Source: an uncultured Lachnospiraceae bacterium (GTDB taxonomy: Bacteria > Bacillota > Clostridia > Lachnospirales > Lachnospiraceae). Taken from it: a stretch of 64,000 nucleotides of DNA. A program made the position numbers and the translations under genes. The notes below the pieces were generated by a model. It saw nothing but the letters and a program-made list of their open reading frames with translations. It was not told the DNA's origin and made no database searches. Position 1 is the stretch's first letter. Each line of letters starts with the position of its first letter. Positions 40,826 through 48,881 of this stretch are shown here, piece after piece. The DNA lies in contig CAJUIP010000009.1 of assembly GCA_910586315.1 (NCBI GenBank), positions 30,339-94,338 of the forward strand, written 5' to 3'.

Positions 40826-41698
40826 ATGAAAGAATATATAGGAATCGACATTGGAGGAACAAAATGCGCGGTTGTGCGTGGAAACGAAGACGGAAAGGTT
40901 TTAAAAAAACTCCGTTTTTCCACCAATGCCAGAGAAGAAACGTTAAAGGAGATCTTTGACAGTGCAGAAGCTCTCTGGTCTGAAAGCGTAGAGGCCATCG
41001 GGGTGAGCTGCGGAGGCCCCTTAAATGGCAGGACCGGTGTTATCCTCGGACCGCCGAACCTGCCCGGATGGGATCAGGTTCCCATTACGGATATGCTGAC
41101 AGAGCGGTTTCATGTACCGGCGAGACTTTGCAATGATGCAGATGCATGTGCAGTGGCCGAGTGGAAGTTCGGAGCCGGAAAGGGCTGTGAAAATCTGGTT
41201 TTTCTGACATTCGGAACGGGAATCGGGGCAGGCCTTATTTTAAACGGGCGGCTTTATGAGGGCGCGTTGGGCATGGCCGGTGAAGTGGGGCACATAAGGC
41301 TTTATGAGGACGGTCATATGGGCTACGGGAAGGCCGGAGCCTATGAAGGGTACATAAGCGGCGGAGGACTCGCCCAGTACGGGGAAGGTACGGCCAAAGA
41401 GCTGTATGACCGGGCGCAAAAAGGCGATGAGACAGCCATCGCAATATGGGAGAAGACAGGAACGATTCTTGGAAAGCTTTTGGCCATTCTCGTGGATATT
41501 TTAAACCCGGACAGGATTGTGATTGGAAGCATTTATGCGAGAGCGGGCCATTTGATGGAGGAGTCCATGAACAGGGAGCTTCAAAAAGAGGCTCTGGGGC
41601 CGAACCGGGCAGCCTGCAAAATCGTTCCGGCGGCCCTTGGAGAATTTCTGGGAGATGTGGCCGCGCTCAGTATTGCCATGGATGCGGCGCAGAAATAA
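40826..41698 (+). CDS. ROK-family sugar kinase
   Basis: The 290-residue protein has the ROK phosphate-binding start IGIDIGGTKCAVV, catalytic-Asp region LCNDADACAVAEW (near residue 105) and FGTGIGAGLILNGRLYEG. The family zinc motif CxCGxxGCxE is replaced by YGKAGAYEGY (near 160), so no zinc is expected; some active ROK kinases also lack it. It probably phosphorylates a hexose entering through the RbsAC transporter (allose-kinase or glucokinase-like). GGAGAGAGAAC precedes the ATG. Confidence 0.88.
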   Translation: MKEYIGIDIGGTKCAVVRGNEDGKVLKKLRFSTNAREETLKEIFDSAEALWSESVEAIGVSCGGPLNGRTGVILGPPNLPGWDQVPITDMLTERFHVPARLCNDADACAVAEWKFGAGKGCENLVFLTFGTGIGAGLILNGRLYEGALGMAGEVGHIRLYEDGHMGYGKAGAYEGYISGGGLAQYGEGTAKELYDRAQKGDETAIAIWEKTGTILGKLLAILVDILNPDRIVIGSIYARAGHLMEESMNRELQKEALGPNRAACKIVPAALGEFLGDVAALSIAMDAAQK

Positions 41699-41812
41699 AG
41701 AAGGCGGACGAAATATCAGCCAGAAGGGCCTGTGTCCTCCGGTCTCAATGGATGCGGAGCGGAAATAGAGACAGCGGATGCGGCACAGAAAAAGAAGATA
41801 GAAGGAAGTAAC
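41677..41812 (+). repeat. Short degenerate repeats at and after the ROK gene end
   Basis: The last codons of the ROK gene (ATGGATGCGGCGCAGAAATA, 41679 on) recur in altered form at about 41748 (ATGGATGCGGAGCGGAAATA) and again at about 41776 (GCGGATGCGGCACAGAAAAA). This suggests small duplications of the gene's 3' end in the gap before the ATPase gene. Confidence 0.5.
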
Positions 41813-41829
41813 AGAAAGAAGGGGAGCAG

Positions 41830-43335
41830 ATGGGAGAAGTAATTGTGTCCATGAAAAATATTGTCAAGACATTTCCAGGGGTAAAGGCTCTCGACAATGT
41901 AAATTTTGAGCTTCGCTCCGGAGAGGTCATGGCGCTTCTTGGCGAAAACGGAGCCGGGAAATCCACGCTGATGAAAATCTTAAGCGGCGTTTACACAAAA
42001 GATGGCGGAACCATGACCATATTCGGAAAAGAATATGACAATCTGACGCCGAAACAGGCCCAGGCGGCAGGCGTGGCAATCATTCACCAGGAACTTAACA
42101 TGTGCAGGCATCTGTCCGTTGCGGAGAATATGTTTCTGGGACGGGAAAAGGTGAAGGGGATCGTATTAAAAAACAGTGAAATGGAGGCGGAGGCGGCAGG
42201 GATTCTGGGTGATTTGAAAATCGACATTGACCCGCGTCAGATGGTGGGCGATTTGCCGGTCTCCAAACAGCAGATGGTAGAAATTGCCAAGGCGCTTTCC
42301 ATTCACGCGAAAGTTCTTATTATGGATGAGCCCACGTCCTCTCTGACAGCCAAGGAGATCGACGAGCTGTTCCGCATTATCCGGAAGCTGAAAGCGGACG
42401 GGTGTGGGATCGTTTACATATCCCACAGGCTGGAGGAGCTGCAGGCCATTGTGGACCGCGTCACCATCATGCGGGACGGCCAGTATATCACCGACGGTAT
42501 TTTTAAGGAGATGACCATGGATCAGATCATAGCCAATATGGTCGGGCGTGAGATCAAGGAGCAGTTCCCGAGAGTCTCCTGTGAAAAAGGGAAAAAGATT
42601 TTTGAGGTGAAGAATTTAAATGCCGGAAAGCTGGTACGCAATATCAATTTTTCCCTTTATGAGGGAGAGATTGTCGGATTTGCGGGCCTGATGGGCGCAG
42701 GGAGAACCGAGACCACAAGAGCGATCTTCGGTGTGGATCCAAAGACCGGAGGGCAGATTTTCCTGGACGGAAACGAAGTGAAAATCAACTGTCCCATGGA
42801 TGCCATCAAGGCCGGAATCGTTCTGGCTCCGGAGGACAGAAAAAAGGACGGCCTCTGTACGAAGCTCAGTATCCGCCACAACCTAGCTCTTCCGAACCTG
42901 GATCTTTTATGCAATAAACTTGGAGTCATAAGCAGCAGTAAGGAGGATAAGCTCTGTGAGGACGCGGTAAAGAATCTTATGATTAAAACGCCGACTGTGG
43001 AGGTCAACGCGGCCAACCTTTCCGGCGGAAACCAGCAGAAGGTGGTTGTGGGAAAATGGCTGGCAAGAAACTCCAGAGTGGTTATTTTCGATGAGCCTAC
43101 AAGAGGCATTGATGTGGGCGCCAAGGTGGAGATCTATAATCTGATGAACAAATTGAAACAGGAAGGCATTGCAGTTATGTTCGTATCCTCTGAAATGCCT
43201 GAGGTCCTCGGGATCGCTGACAGGGTCATCATTATGTGCGACGGACGGATCACCGGAGAGGTCATGGCCCGTGAGACCACACAGAACGAGATTTTAAGGT
43301 ATGCGACCGAGTTTGAAAAGAAACAGGTAAGTTAG
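41830..43335 (+). CDS. Sugar ABC transporter ATP-binding protein (RbsA/AlsA type)
   Basis: The 501-residue tandem ATPase has domain 1 Walker A GENGAGKST (near 38), Q-loop IIHQELN, LPVSKQQMVEIAKAL and MDEPTSSLT; domain 2 has the family-typical Walker A-like GLMGAGRTET, signature LSGGNQQKVVVGKW and FDEPTRGIDVGA. It drives import through the RbsC permease 12 bp downstream. It offers a direct comparison with the degenerate paralogue at 39273. AAGGGGAGCAG precedes the ATG. Confidence 0.95.
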   Translation: MGEVIVSMKNIVKTFPGVKALDNVNFELRSGEVMALLGENGAGKSTLMKILSGVYTKDGGTMTIFGKEYDNLTPKQAQAAGVAIIHQELNMCRHLSVAENMFLGREKVKGIVLKNSEMEAEAAGILGDLKIDIDPRQMVGDLPVSKQQMVEIAKALSIHAKVLIMDEPTSSLTAKEIDELFRIIRKLKADGCGIVYISHRLEELQAIVDRVTIMRDGQYITDGIFKEMTMDQIIANMVGREIKEQFPRVSCEKGKKIFEVKNLNAGKLVRNINFSLYEGEIVGFAGLMGAGRTETTRAIFGVDPKTGGQIFLDGNEVKINCPMDAIKAGIVLAPEDRKKDGLCTKLSIRHNLALPNLDLLCNKLGVISSSKEDKLCEDAVKNLMIKTPTVEVNAANLSGGNQQKVVVGKWLARNSRVVIFDEPTRGIDVGAKVEIYNLMNKLKQEGIAVMFVSSEMPEVLGIADRVIIMCDGRITGEVMARETTQNEILRYATEFEKKQVS

Positions 43336-43347
43336 GAGGACAGTATC

Positions 43348-44364
43348 ATGAATGAGAAAAAGCAAAGTACAGTAAAGCGGCTCTTAAACACCAGGGGCAT
43401 GGGGGCAGTTATCACCGCGTTTGCGGGCCTGATCATTATTTATGTGGCGTTCGGTCTGATCGACAGAAACGTTTTTTCCGGCCAGAACTTTATGAATCTT
43501 CTGCGTTCCATGTCCAAGTACCTGTTAATCGGCGTGGGACAGAGCTATCTTCTGATTACAGGAAACATTGACCTTTCCATCGGTTCCATGGTTGGCATGA
43601 GCGCCATGATTTCTGCGACCATGATGGCCATGGGAGTAAATCCGGTGCTGGCAATGGCGGTTGCCATGGCCTGCTGCCTGCTTTGCGGCGTCGTGAACGG
43701 ATTCCTTGTGGGGGAATTTAAGCTTCCGCCGTTCATTGCGACTCTCGGCACCATGTTCGTGACCCGCGGCGTTGCCTATATGGTAAACAATAACCGCAAT
43801 ACGGACGCAATCGCAACAGGAATCGGAAAAGAAGCCGGGGACAGCTTCCAGAACTTCTTTTACTATGGAAAGACATTGGGCGTATATAATACGTTCTGGA
43901 TTGCGTTACTTCTGTTTCTGGCATTTTTCTTCCTGCTTTCCAAGACAAGAACCGGAAGACATATTTATGCCATCGGTTCCAACGTGGACGCGGCGAAGCT
44001 TTCTGGTGTAAACGTTGTAAGCACGACCATTAAAGCGTATCTTGTCAGCGCGATATGTGCATGTGTGGTCGGCTTTATTCTCTGTGCACAGGCCGGTATG
44101 GGAAACATGGAGGCAGGAAACATGTATGAGATGTACGGCGTTGCGGCCGGCGTAATCGGCGGTATTTCCCCGTTAGGCGGCACGGGACTTCTCCTTGGAA
44201 CCTTTGCAGGCGCGGCCGTATGGCAGACGCTTGAGAACGGCCTTAACATGATCGGCGCGCAGGTCGGCATTCAGCGTCTTGTGATTGGTATCATTGTAGT
44301 ATTTTCCGTACTTCTGGACGTGGTAGTCCGTTCCGGAAATTTCGGAAAAAAGGCAGGTAAGTAA
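43348..44364 (+). CDS. Sugar ABC transporter permease (RbsC/AlsC type)
   Basis: The 338-residue permease has about nine helices and the family motifs GNIDLSIGSMVGMSAM (near residue 75), FKLPPFIATLGTMFVTRG and YAIGSNVDAAKLSGVNV. It forms the homodimeric sugar channel. TTAGGAGGACAG precedes the ATG. It is followed after 61 bp by the double binding protein. Confidence 0.95.
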   Translation: MNEKKQSTVKRLLNTRGMGAVITAFAGLIIIYVAFGLIDRNVFSGQNFMNLLRSMSKYLLIGVGQSYLLITGNIDLSIGSMVGMSAMISATMMAMGVNPVLAMAVAMACCLLCGVVNGFLVGEFKLPPFIATLGTMFVTRGVAYMVNNNRNTDAIATGIGKEAGDSFQNFFYYGKTLGVYNTFWIALLLFLAFFFLLSKTRTGRHIYAIGSNVDAAKLSGVNVVSTTIKAYLVSAICACVVGFILCAQAGMGNMEAGNMYEMYGVAAGVIGGISPLGGTGLLLGTFAGAAVWQTLENGLNMIGAQVGIQRLVIGIIVVFSVLLDVVVRSGNFGKKAGK

Positions 44365-44425
44365 GATATATCTAACTGTCCGAGAGCGGCGGTTACATAT
44401 AGAAGAATCTTTTTAGGAGGTATTT

Positions 44426-46288
44426 ATGAAGAAGAAATTATTAGCAATGTTAAGCTGTGCCGTACTGGCAGCAGCGTCTGTGACAGGATGCAGCTCCAAA
44501 CCGGCGGAAACGGCAGCGGCCCCGGTGGAAACCACGAAAGCCGCTGAGACTTCAAAGGCCGCTGAGACCTCAAAGGCAACAGAGGCGGCTGCGTCAGGCG
44601 ATACCAAGATCGCACTGATTACCATGGATTCTATTGACCAGCACTGGGTGACCTTAAATGAAGGCGCTCAGAAGGCGGCAGGGGAGCTTGGCGTGACAGT
44701 GACCTTTATGTCTCCAAACACCAAAGACGACGCTCAGCAGATCGAGTGCGTAAACAATGCGGCTGCCGGCGGATATAAGGCGATCATCGTAGCGGCAAAC
44801 GGCCCGGATGCCATTTCTTCCGCCTTAAAAGAAGCGGCTTCCTCCGGCATTAAGATTGTATATGTAGACTCTCCGGCAAATGTAGACGCAGAGGCTACCT
44901 TCTCTACAGACAATGAGGCAGCCGGAAAGGTTGCCGGAGAAGAGATGATTAAAGCTTTAGAGGCAGCAGGAACTACTTCCGGTAAGATCGGTATCGTAAA
45001 TGTAAACGCGGCGACAGATTCTACCGTAAAGAGAGAAAACGGTTTCCGCTCCGCATTTGAGGGAAAAGGTTATGAGTTTATGGAGACGCAGTACGGCGAA
45101 GGCGACGCCGCCAAGTCCCAGACCATCGCGGAGAACTATATTACACAGGGTGTTGTGGGAATCTTCGGATGCAACGAGGGCTCCACAACAGGAACCGGAA
45201 ATGCCATCAAGGCATCCGGAAAGTCTGAGATCGTCGGCGTAGGCTTCGACAAGTCTGATGCGATCATGAATCTCATCAATGACGGTTATCTTCTCTGCAC
45301 CATGGCCCAGAACCCGGATGTGATGGGGTATGAAGGCGTAAAGGCAGCCGTTGCGGCATTAAACGGCGAAAGCCTCGGCGGCAAGGTTACCGACACAGGC
45401 GTATCTGTAATTAAGGCAGGCGGCGCAGGAAGCGCTGCGGCAGCTCCGGCAGCGGCCGCGACAAAGAACTGGAAAATTGCTCTGATTACCATGGACTCTA
45501 TCGACCAGCACTGGGTAACCTTAAACGAAGGAGCACAGGCGACTGCAGCTGAGATGGGTGTGACAGTGACTTTTATGTCTCCCAACACCAAGGACGACGC
45601 CCAGCAGATCGAGTGTGTAAACAATGCCGCTGCCGGCGGATATGAGGCGATTATCGTAGCGGCAAACGGTCCGGACGCCATTTCTTCCGCCTTAAAGGAA
45701 GCGGCTTCCTCCGGCATTAAGATTGTATATGTAGACTCTCCGGCAAATGTAGACGCAGAGGCTACCTTCTCTACAGACAATGAGGCAGCCGGAAAGGTTG
45801 CCGGAGAAGAGATGATTAAAGCTTTAGAGGCAGCAGGAACTACTTCCGGTAAGATCGGTATCGTAAATGTAAACGCGGCGACAGATTCTACCGTAAAGAG
45901 AGAAAACGGTTTCCGCTCCGCATTTGAGGGAAAAGGTTATGAGTTTATGGAGACGCAGTACGGCGAAGGCGACGCCGCCAAGTCCCAGACCATCGCGGAG
46001 AACTATATTACGCAGGGTGTCGTAGGAATCTTCGGATGCAATGAGGGCTCCACAACAGGAACCGGAAATGCCATCAAAGCATCTGGAAAGTCTGATATCG
46101 TCGGCGTAGGCTTCGACAAATCCGATGCGATCATGAATCTGATCAACGACGGTTATCTTCTCTGCACCATGGCCCAGAACCCGGATGTGATGGGTTCTGA
46201 GGGTGTAAAGGCAGCAGTTGCGGCTCTTGAGGGACAGTCCCTTGGCGGAGCCGTACAGGATACAGGCGTTTCTGTTTTAAAAAAATAG
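44426..46288 (+). CDS. Sugar-binding lipoprotein with two tandem, nearly identical binding domains
   Basis: The 620-residue protein carries one lipoprotein signal (ASVTGCSSK, Cys near 18), an Ala/Thr/Lys tether with repeated AAETSK, then two complete periplasmic-binding domains of the RbsB/AlsB type (about residues 57-330 and 347-620) joined by an Ala/Gly-rich linker (GGAGSAAAAPAAAATK). Each domain starts KIALITMDSIDQHWVTLNEG. Nucleotides 44831-45144 and 45698-46011 are identical over 314 bases, while both flanks differ at many synonymous sites. A single domain is the family norm. It feeds the RbsA/RbsC pair. Confidence 0.93.
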   Translation: MKKKLLAMLSCAVLAAASVTGCSSKPAETAAAPVETTKAAETSKAAETSKATEAAASGDTKIALITMDSIDQHWVTLNEGAQKAAGELGVTVTFMSPNTKDDAQQIECVNNAAAGGYKAIIVAANGPDAISSALKEAASSGIKIVYVDSPANVDAEATFSTDNEAAGKVAGEEMIKALEAAGTTSGKIGIVNVNAATDSTVKRENGFRSAFEGKGYEFMETQYGEGDAAKSQTIAENYITQGVVGIFGCNEGSTTGTGNAIKASGKSEIVGVGFDKSDAIMNLINDGYLLCTMAQNPDVMGYEGVKAAVAALNGESLGGKVTDTGVSVIKAGGAGSAAAAPAAAATKNWKIALITMDSIDQHWVTLNEGAQATAAEMGVTVTFMSPNTKDDAQQIECVNNAAAGGYEAIIVAANGPDAISSALKEAASSGIKIVYVDSPANVDAEATFSTDNEAAGKVAGEEMIKALEAAGTTSGKIGIVNVNAATDSTVKRENGFRSAFEGKGYEFMETQYGEGDAAKSQTIAENYITQGVVGIFGCNEGSTTGTGNAIKASGKSDIVGVGFDKSDAIMNLINDGYLLCTMAQNPDVMGSEGVKAAVAALEGQSLGGAVQDTGVSVLKK

Positions 46289-46303
46289 TGAAAAGTGAAA
46301 AGG

Positions 46304-46333
46304 GGAACGCCGGACCGAAAGGCTCGGCGTTCC
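46304..46333 (+). terminator. Hairpin after the double binding protein
   Basis: GGAACGCCG pairs with CGGCGTTCC (46325-46333). The T-tail is poor, so it may be an attenuating or mRNA-stabilising hairpin rather than a full terminator. Confidence 0.5.
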
Positions 46334-46335
46334 TA

Positions 46336-46363
46336 TTGAAATATAGGATAAGTATGGTATAAT
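46336..46363 (+). promoter_or_regulatory. Promoter of the isomerase-kinase pair
   Basis: TTGAAA (46336-46341), 16-bp spacer, TATAAT (46358-46363), about 40 bases before the isomerase ATG. Confidence 0.75.
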
Positions 46364-46403
46364 GTTGTCAGACATTATACCTGCGGAGATTGGAGGCTTA
46401 GTG

Positions 46404-47090
46404 ATGAAACGCAGTGAAATTAATGCAGCATTAAAAGAAATGGAAGCCATGATAAAAGAATACCGCTTTGCGATTCCCCCATTCTGTAATTTTACTCCGG
46501 AAGAGTGGCAGGAAAAGGGACACGATTATGATGAGATCCGCGACAATATGCTTGGCTGGGATATTACGGATTACGGCCTGGGTGATTTTAATAAGGTTGG
46601 ATTTTCTCTGATCACCATCCGCAACGGCAATCTTAAGATGCGCGATACGTATACAAAATCTTATGCGGAAAAGCTATTGTACATTAAAGAAGGACAGTAT
46701 TCCCCGATGCATTTTCACTGGTCTAAAATGGAGGATATTATCAACCGCGGGGGTGGAAATGTGCTGATTCGTGTGTACAATTCCACACCGGATGAGGAGT
46801 TAGACAAGGTGAATGACGTGCATGTTCATGTGGATGGCAGAGAGATGGTGGTGCCGGCCGGGACCCAGGTGCGGCTGACTCCGGGTGAGAGCATCACGAT
46901 CTATCCGTATATGTACCATGATTTTGAGGTGGAGAAGGGCGGCGGCCCTGTTCTTTTGGGAGAAGTGAGCCAGTGCAATGATGACAATACGGACAACCGG
47001 TTCTATGAGAAGATGGGACGGTTTCCGAAAATCGAAGAGGACGAGGCTCCGTACCGTCTGCTTTGTAATGAATATCCGGAGGCAAAATAA
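46404..47090 (+). CDS. D-lyxose ketol-isomerase family protein
   Basis: The 228-residue cupin starts MKRSEINAALKEMEAMIKEY. Metal-ligand candidates are MHFHWSKMEDIINRGGG (two His and a Glu, near residues 106-116) and YMYHDFE (His near 171). The family interconverts D-lyxose and D-xylulose and also D-mannose and D-fructose. GGAGG lies before the ATG at 46404; the in-frame ATG at 46362 overlaps the -10. Its partner is a PfkB kinase, consistent with aldose-to-ketose isomerisation followed by phosphorylation. Confidence 0.88.
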   Translation: MKRSEINAALKEMEAMIKEYRFAIPPFCNFTPEEWQEKGHDYDEIRDNMLGWDITDYGLGDFNKVGFSLITIRNGNLKMRDTYTKSYAEKLLYIKEGQYSPMHFHWSKMEDIINRGGGNVLIRVYNSTPDEELDKVNDVHVHVDGREMVVPAGTQVRLTPGESITIYPYMYHDFEVEKGGGPVLLGEVSQCNDDNTDNRFYEKMGRFPKIEEDEAPYRLLCNEYPEAK

Positions 47091-47167
47091 GGGGAAGGTT
47101 CAGGCTTAAAAAAGCCTTATATGAGACAGAGGAAAGAACGCAATAAAAAACGTGGCGAGGTGGAACT

Positions 47168-48118
47168 ATGTATGATGTAACAGCGATTGGCGAGTTATTA
47201 ATTGATTTTGCATCTAAGGAGACGGATGCGGCCGGATATCCGACGATGAAGGCCAATCCGGGTGGAGCGCCGGGAAACTTTCTGGCGGCTTTAAACAAAT
47301 ACGGTGCAAAGACAGCATTCCTGGGAAAAGTAGGTGAGGATGCTTTTGGCAGGCTTTTGATAAATACCTTTAAGGAAGCGGGAATAGAGACAAAGGGGAT
47401 CCGGATGGATGATTCTGTATTTACCACACTGGCCTTCGTTACCTTCAGCCCCGACGGAGACCGTTCTTTCAGTTTTGCGAGAAAGCCGGGGGCGGACACC
47501 AGGCTGGACTTTGAAGAGCTGGATTTAAGCCTGATTGATGAAGCGAGAGTGTTCCATTTCGGTACATTAAGCCTTACTGACGAGCCGGTTCGCACTACCA
47601 CGAAAATGGCGGTGGATTATGCCAGAGAAAAAGGCAAGTTAATAACCTTCGATCCCAATTTAAGACTTCCGCTCTGGAATTCTCCCGAAGCGGCAAAGGT
47701 GCAGATCTTCTGGGGACTTTCCCATGCCGACGTGGTAAAGATCAGTGATGAAGAGGTGGAATTCCTCTGGGGAATCAGAGATGAGAAAAAAGCGGCAGAA
47801 AAGCTGATAATAGAATATGGAGTGAAGCTTGCCATGATCACCATGGGGCCCAAGGGCGCCTATCTGGCAAATGCCAGTGCGGCCGGGGTGGCGAAATGTC
47901 CGTCTGTGAAGCCGGTGGATACCACCGGAGCCGGCGATATTTTTGGAGGAAGCGCGGTTTCCAGACTGCTTAAGACTGGAAAAGCTCCGGAAACGTTAAA
48001 TGCAGAAGAGCTTGTGGAAATAGGAAGCTTTGCGTGTACAGCGGCCAGCCTTTCCACCCAGAGACCAGGCGGAATTCCCAGCATTCCGGCGGAGGAGGAA
48101 GTTCTTGGGGCAATTTGA
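47168..48118 (+). CDS. PfkB-family carbohydrate kinase (fructokinase-like)
   Basis: The 316-residue kinase starts MYDVTAIGELLIDFAS, with NPGGAPGNFLAAL (substrate site, near residue 37), RKPGADTRL, FDPNLRLPLW and the catalytic DTTGAGDIFGG (near 258). It resembles fructokinases. With the isomerase upstream it most simply phosphorylates fructose (from mannose) or a related ketose. It is the last gene of the sugar cluster. Confidence 0.9.
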   Translation: MYDVTAIGELLIDFASKETDAAGYPTMKANPGGAPGNFLAALNKYGAKTAFLGKVGEDAFGRLLINTFKEAGIETKGIRMDDSVFTTLAFVTFSPDGDRSFSFARKPGADTRLDFEELDLSLIDEARVFHFGTLSLTDEPVRTTTKMAVDYAREKGKLITFDPNLRLPLWNSPEAAKVQIFWGLSHADVVKISDEEVEFLWGIRDEKKAAEKLIIEYGVKLAMITMGPKGAYLANASAAGVAKCPSVKPVDTTGAGDIFGGSAVSRLLKTGKAPETLNAEELVEIGSFACTAASLSTQRPGGIPSIPAEEEVLGAI

Positions 48119-48147
48119 TTTTTCTTTTTTTTGTCAAAAATTTCAGA

Positions 48148-48183
48148 GGAGGTACAGTGGTTTATATACATCACTGTACCTCC
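48148..48183. terminator. Hairpin between the PfkB gene and the toxin-like gene
   Basis: GGAGGTACAGTG (48148-48159) and CACTGTACCTCC (48172-48183) form a perfect 12-bp stem. A T-rich run precedes it on the plus strand; on the minus strand TCTGAAATTTTTG follows. It probably separates the two convergent units. Confidence 0.55.
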
Positions 48184-48210
48184 CTGTACATCGTTTCTTA
48201 AATGACCGGA

Positions 48211-48468
48211 CTAATTATCTGCCTGTTTTCCCGACTGCACATCCGATAACGTTATCCTGTCATACGCGCCGTTCTTTGCGTCCTCCGGGTGCGGTTCCAG
48301 CCCGATAATTGTAATTTCCTGCTGATTAGGACCGTATACCCAGTACATGCGCCTTGCACCGCTGCTCTTATTCTCCAAATAGGATTGCCACACCTTTACT
48401 CCGTATCGCTTTGATCTGACCTCATACAAGAAGTTTGTCACTGGCAGCTTTATTTCATACAGAAACAT
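48211..48468 (-). CDS. Putative RelE/ParE-like toxin of a two-gene module
   Basis: The 85-residue basic protein reads FLYEVRSKRYGVKVWQSYLE and RRMYWVYGPNQQEITIIGLE, the strand pattern of small RelE/ParE-fold toxins. I recognise it as a common Lachnospiraceae partner protein rather than a characterised toxin. Its ATG overlaps the upstream stop by one base (TGATG), so the pair is translationally coupled. Confidence 0.55.
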   Translation of the reverse strand: MFLYEIKLPVTNFLYEVRSKRYGVKVWQSYLENKSSGARRMYWVYGPNQQEITIIGLEPHPEDAKNGAYDRITLSDVQSGKQADN

Positions 48469-48707
48469 CAGAAATCAGAAAGATCGACCGATTCAGATAC
48501 ATCGCCCTTTTTAAAATTCGCGACTGCTCTGTCCATGTCTTTCAAAGTTTTTACTGAGATTGACTCCGGGACCGTCAATTCCCTTGGTTCCAGCATAATG
48601 CAGCCATTCTGATACTCTTTGACATTGTAATACTGATACGCTGCGCCTCGAAGCGTTATCCGTTTTTTATTGTCAAGGTGAACCGTATAATCTCTTACCG
48701 CCTCCAC
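48468..48707 (-). CDS. Putative antitoxin of the two-gene module
   Basis: The 79-residue acidic protein has a short N-terminal strand region (DYTVHLDNKKRITLRGAAYQ) resembling AbrB/swapped-hairpin antitoxins and an acidic C-terminus (DVSESVDLSDF). AGGAGG is eight bases from GTG at 48707; the in-frame GTG at 48716 overlaps that site. A consensus promoter with a palindromic operator lies directly upstream, as expected for an autoregulated antitoxin. Confidence 0.55.
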   Translation of the reverse strand: MEAVRDYTVHLDNKKRITLRGAAYQYYNVKEYQNGCIMLEPRELTVPESISVKTLKDMDRAVANFKKGDVSESVDLSDF

Positions 48708-48729
48708 CGCTGTCACCTCCTTAATTTGT

Positions 48730-48777
48730 GGTGGGATTTCCCACCTGCTATTATAATACTCCTATATTACTTGTCAA
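48730..48777 (-). promoter_or_regulatory. Promoter and palindromic operator of the toxin-antitoxin-like pair
   Basis: On the minus strand TTGACA (48772-48777), 16-bp spacer and TATAAT (48750-48755) are all consensus. Just downstream, at the start site, lies the palindrome GGTGGGA-AA-TCCCACC (48730-48745). Confidence 0.8.
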
Positions 48778-48881
48778 TGACATCCTGCTGTGATGCTGCT
48801 ATACATGTAAAGAGATCTTAGAGGCATCAAAAGGGATGGATTTAGACATTATCGAAAAAACATTCTGCGCGCCTGGTCCGG

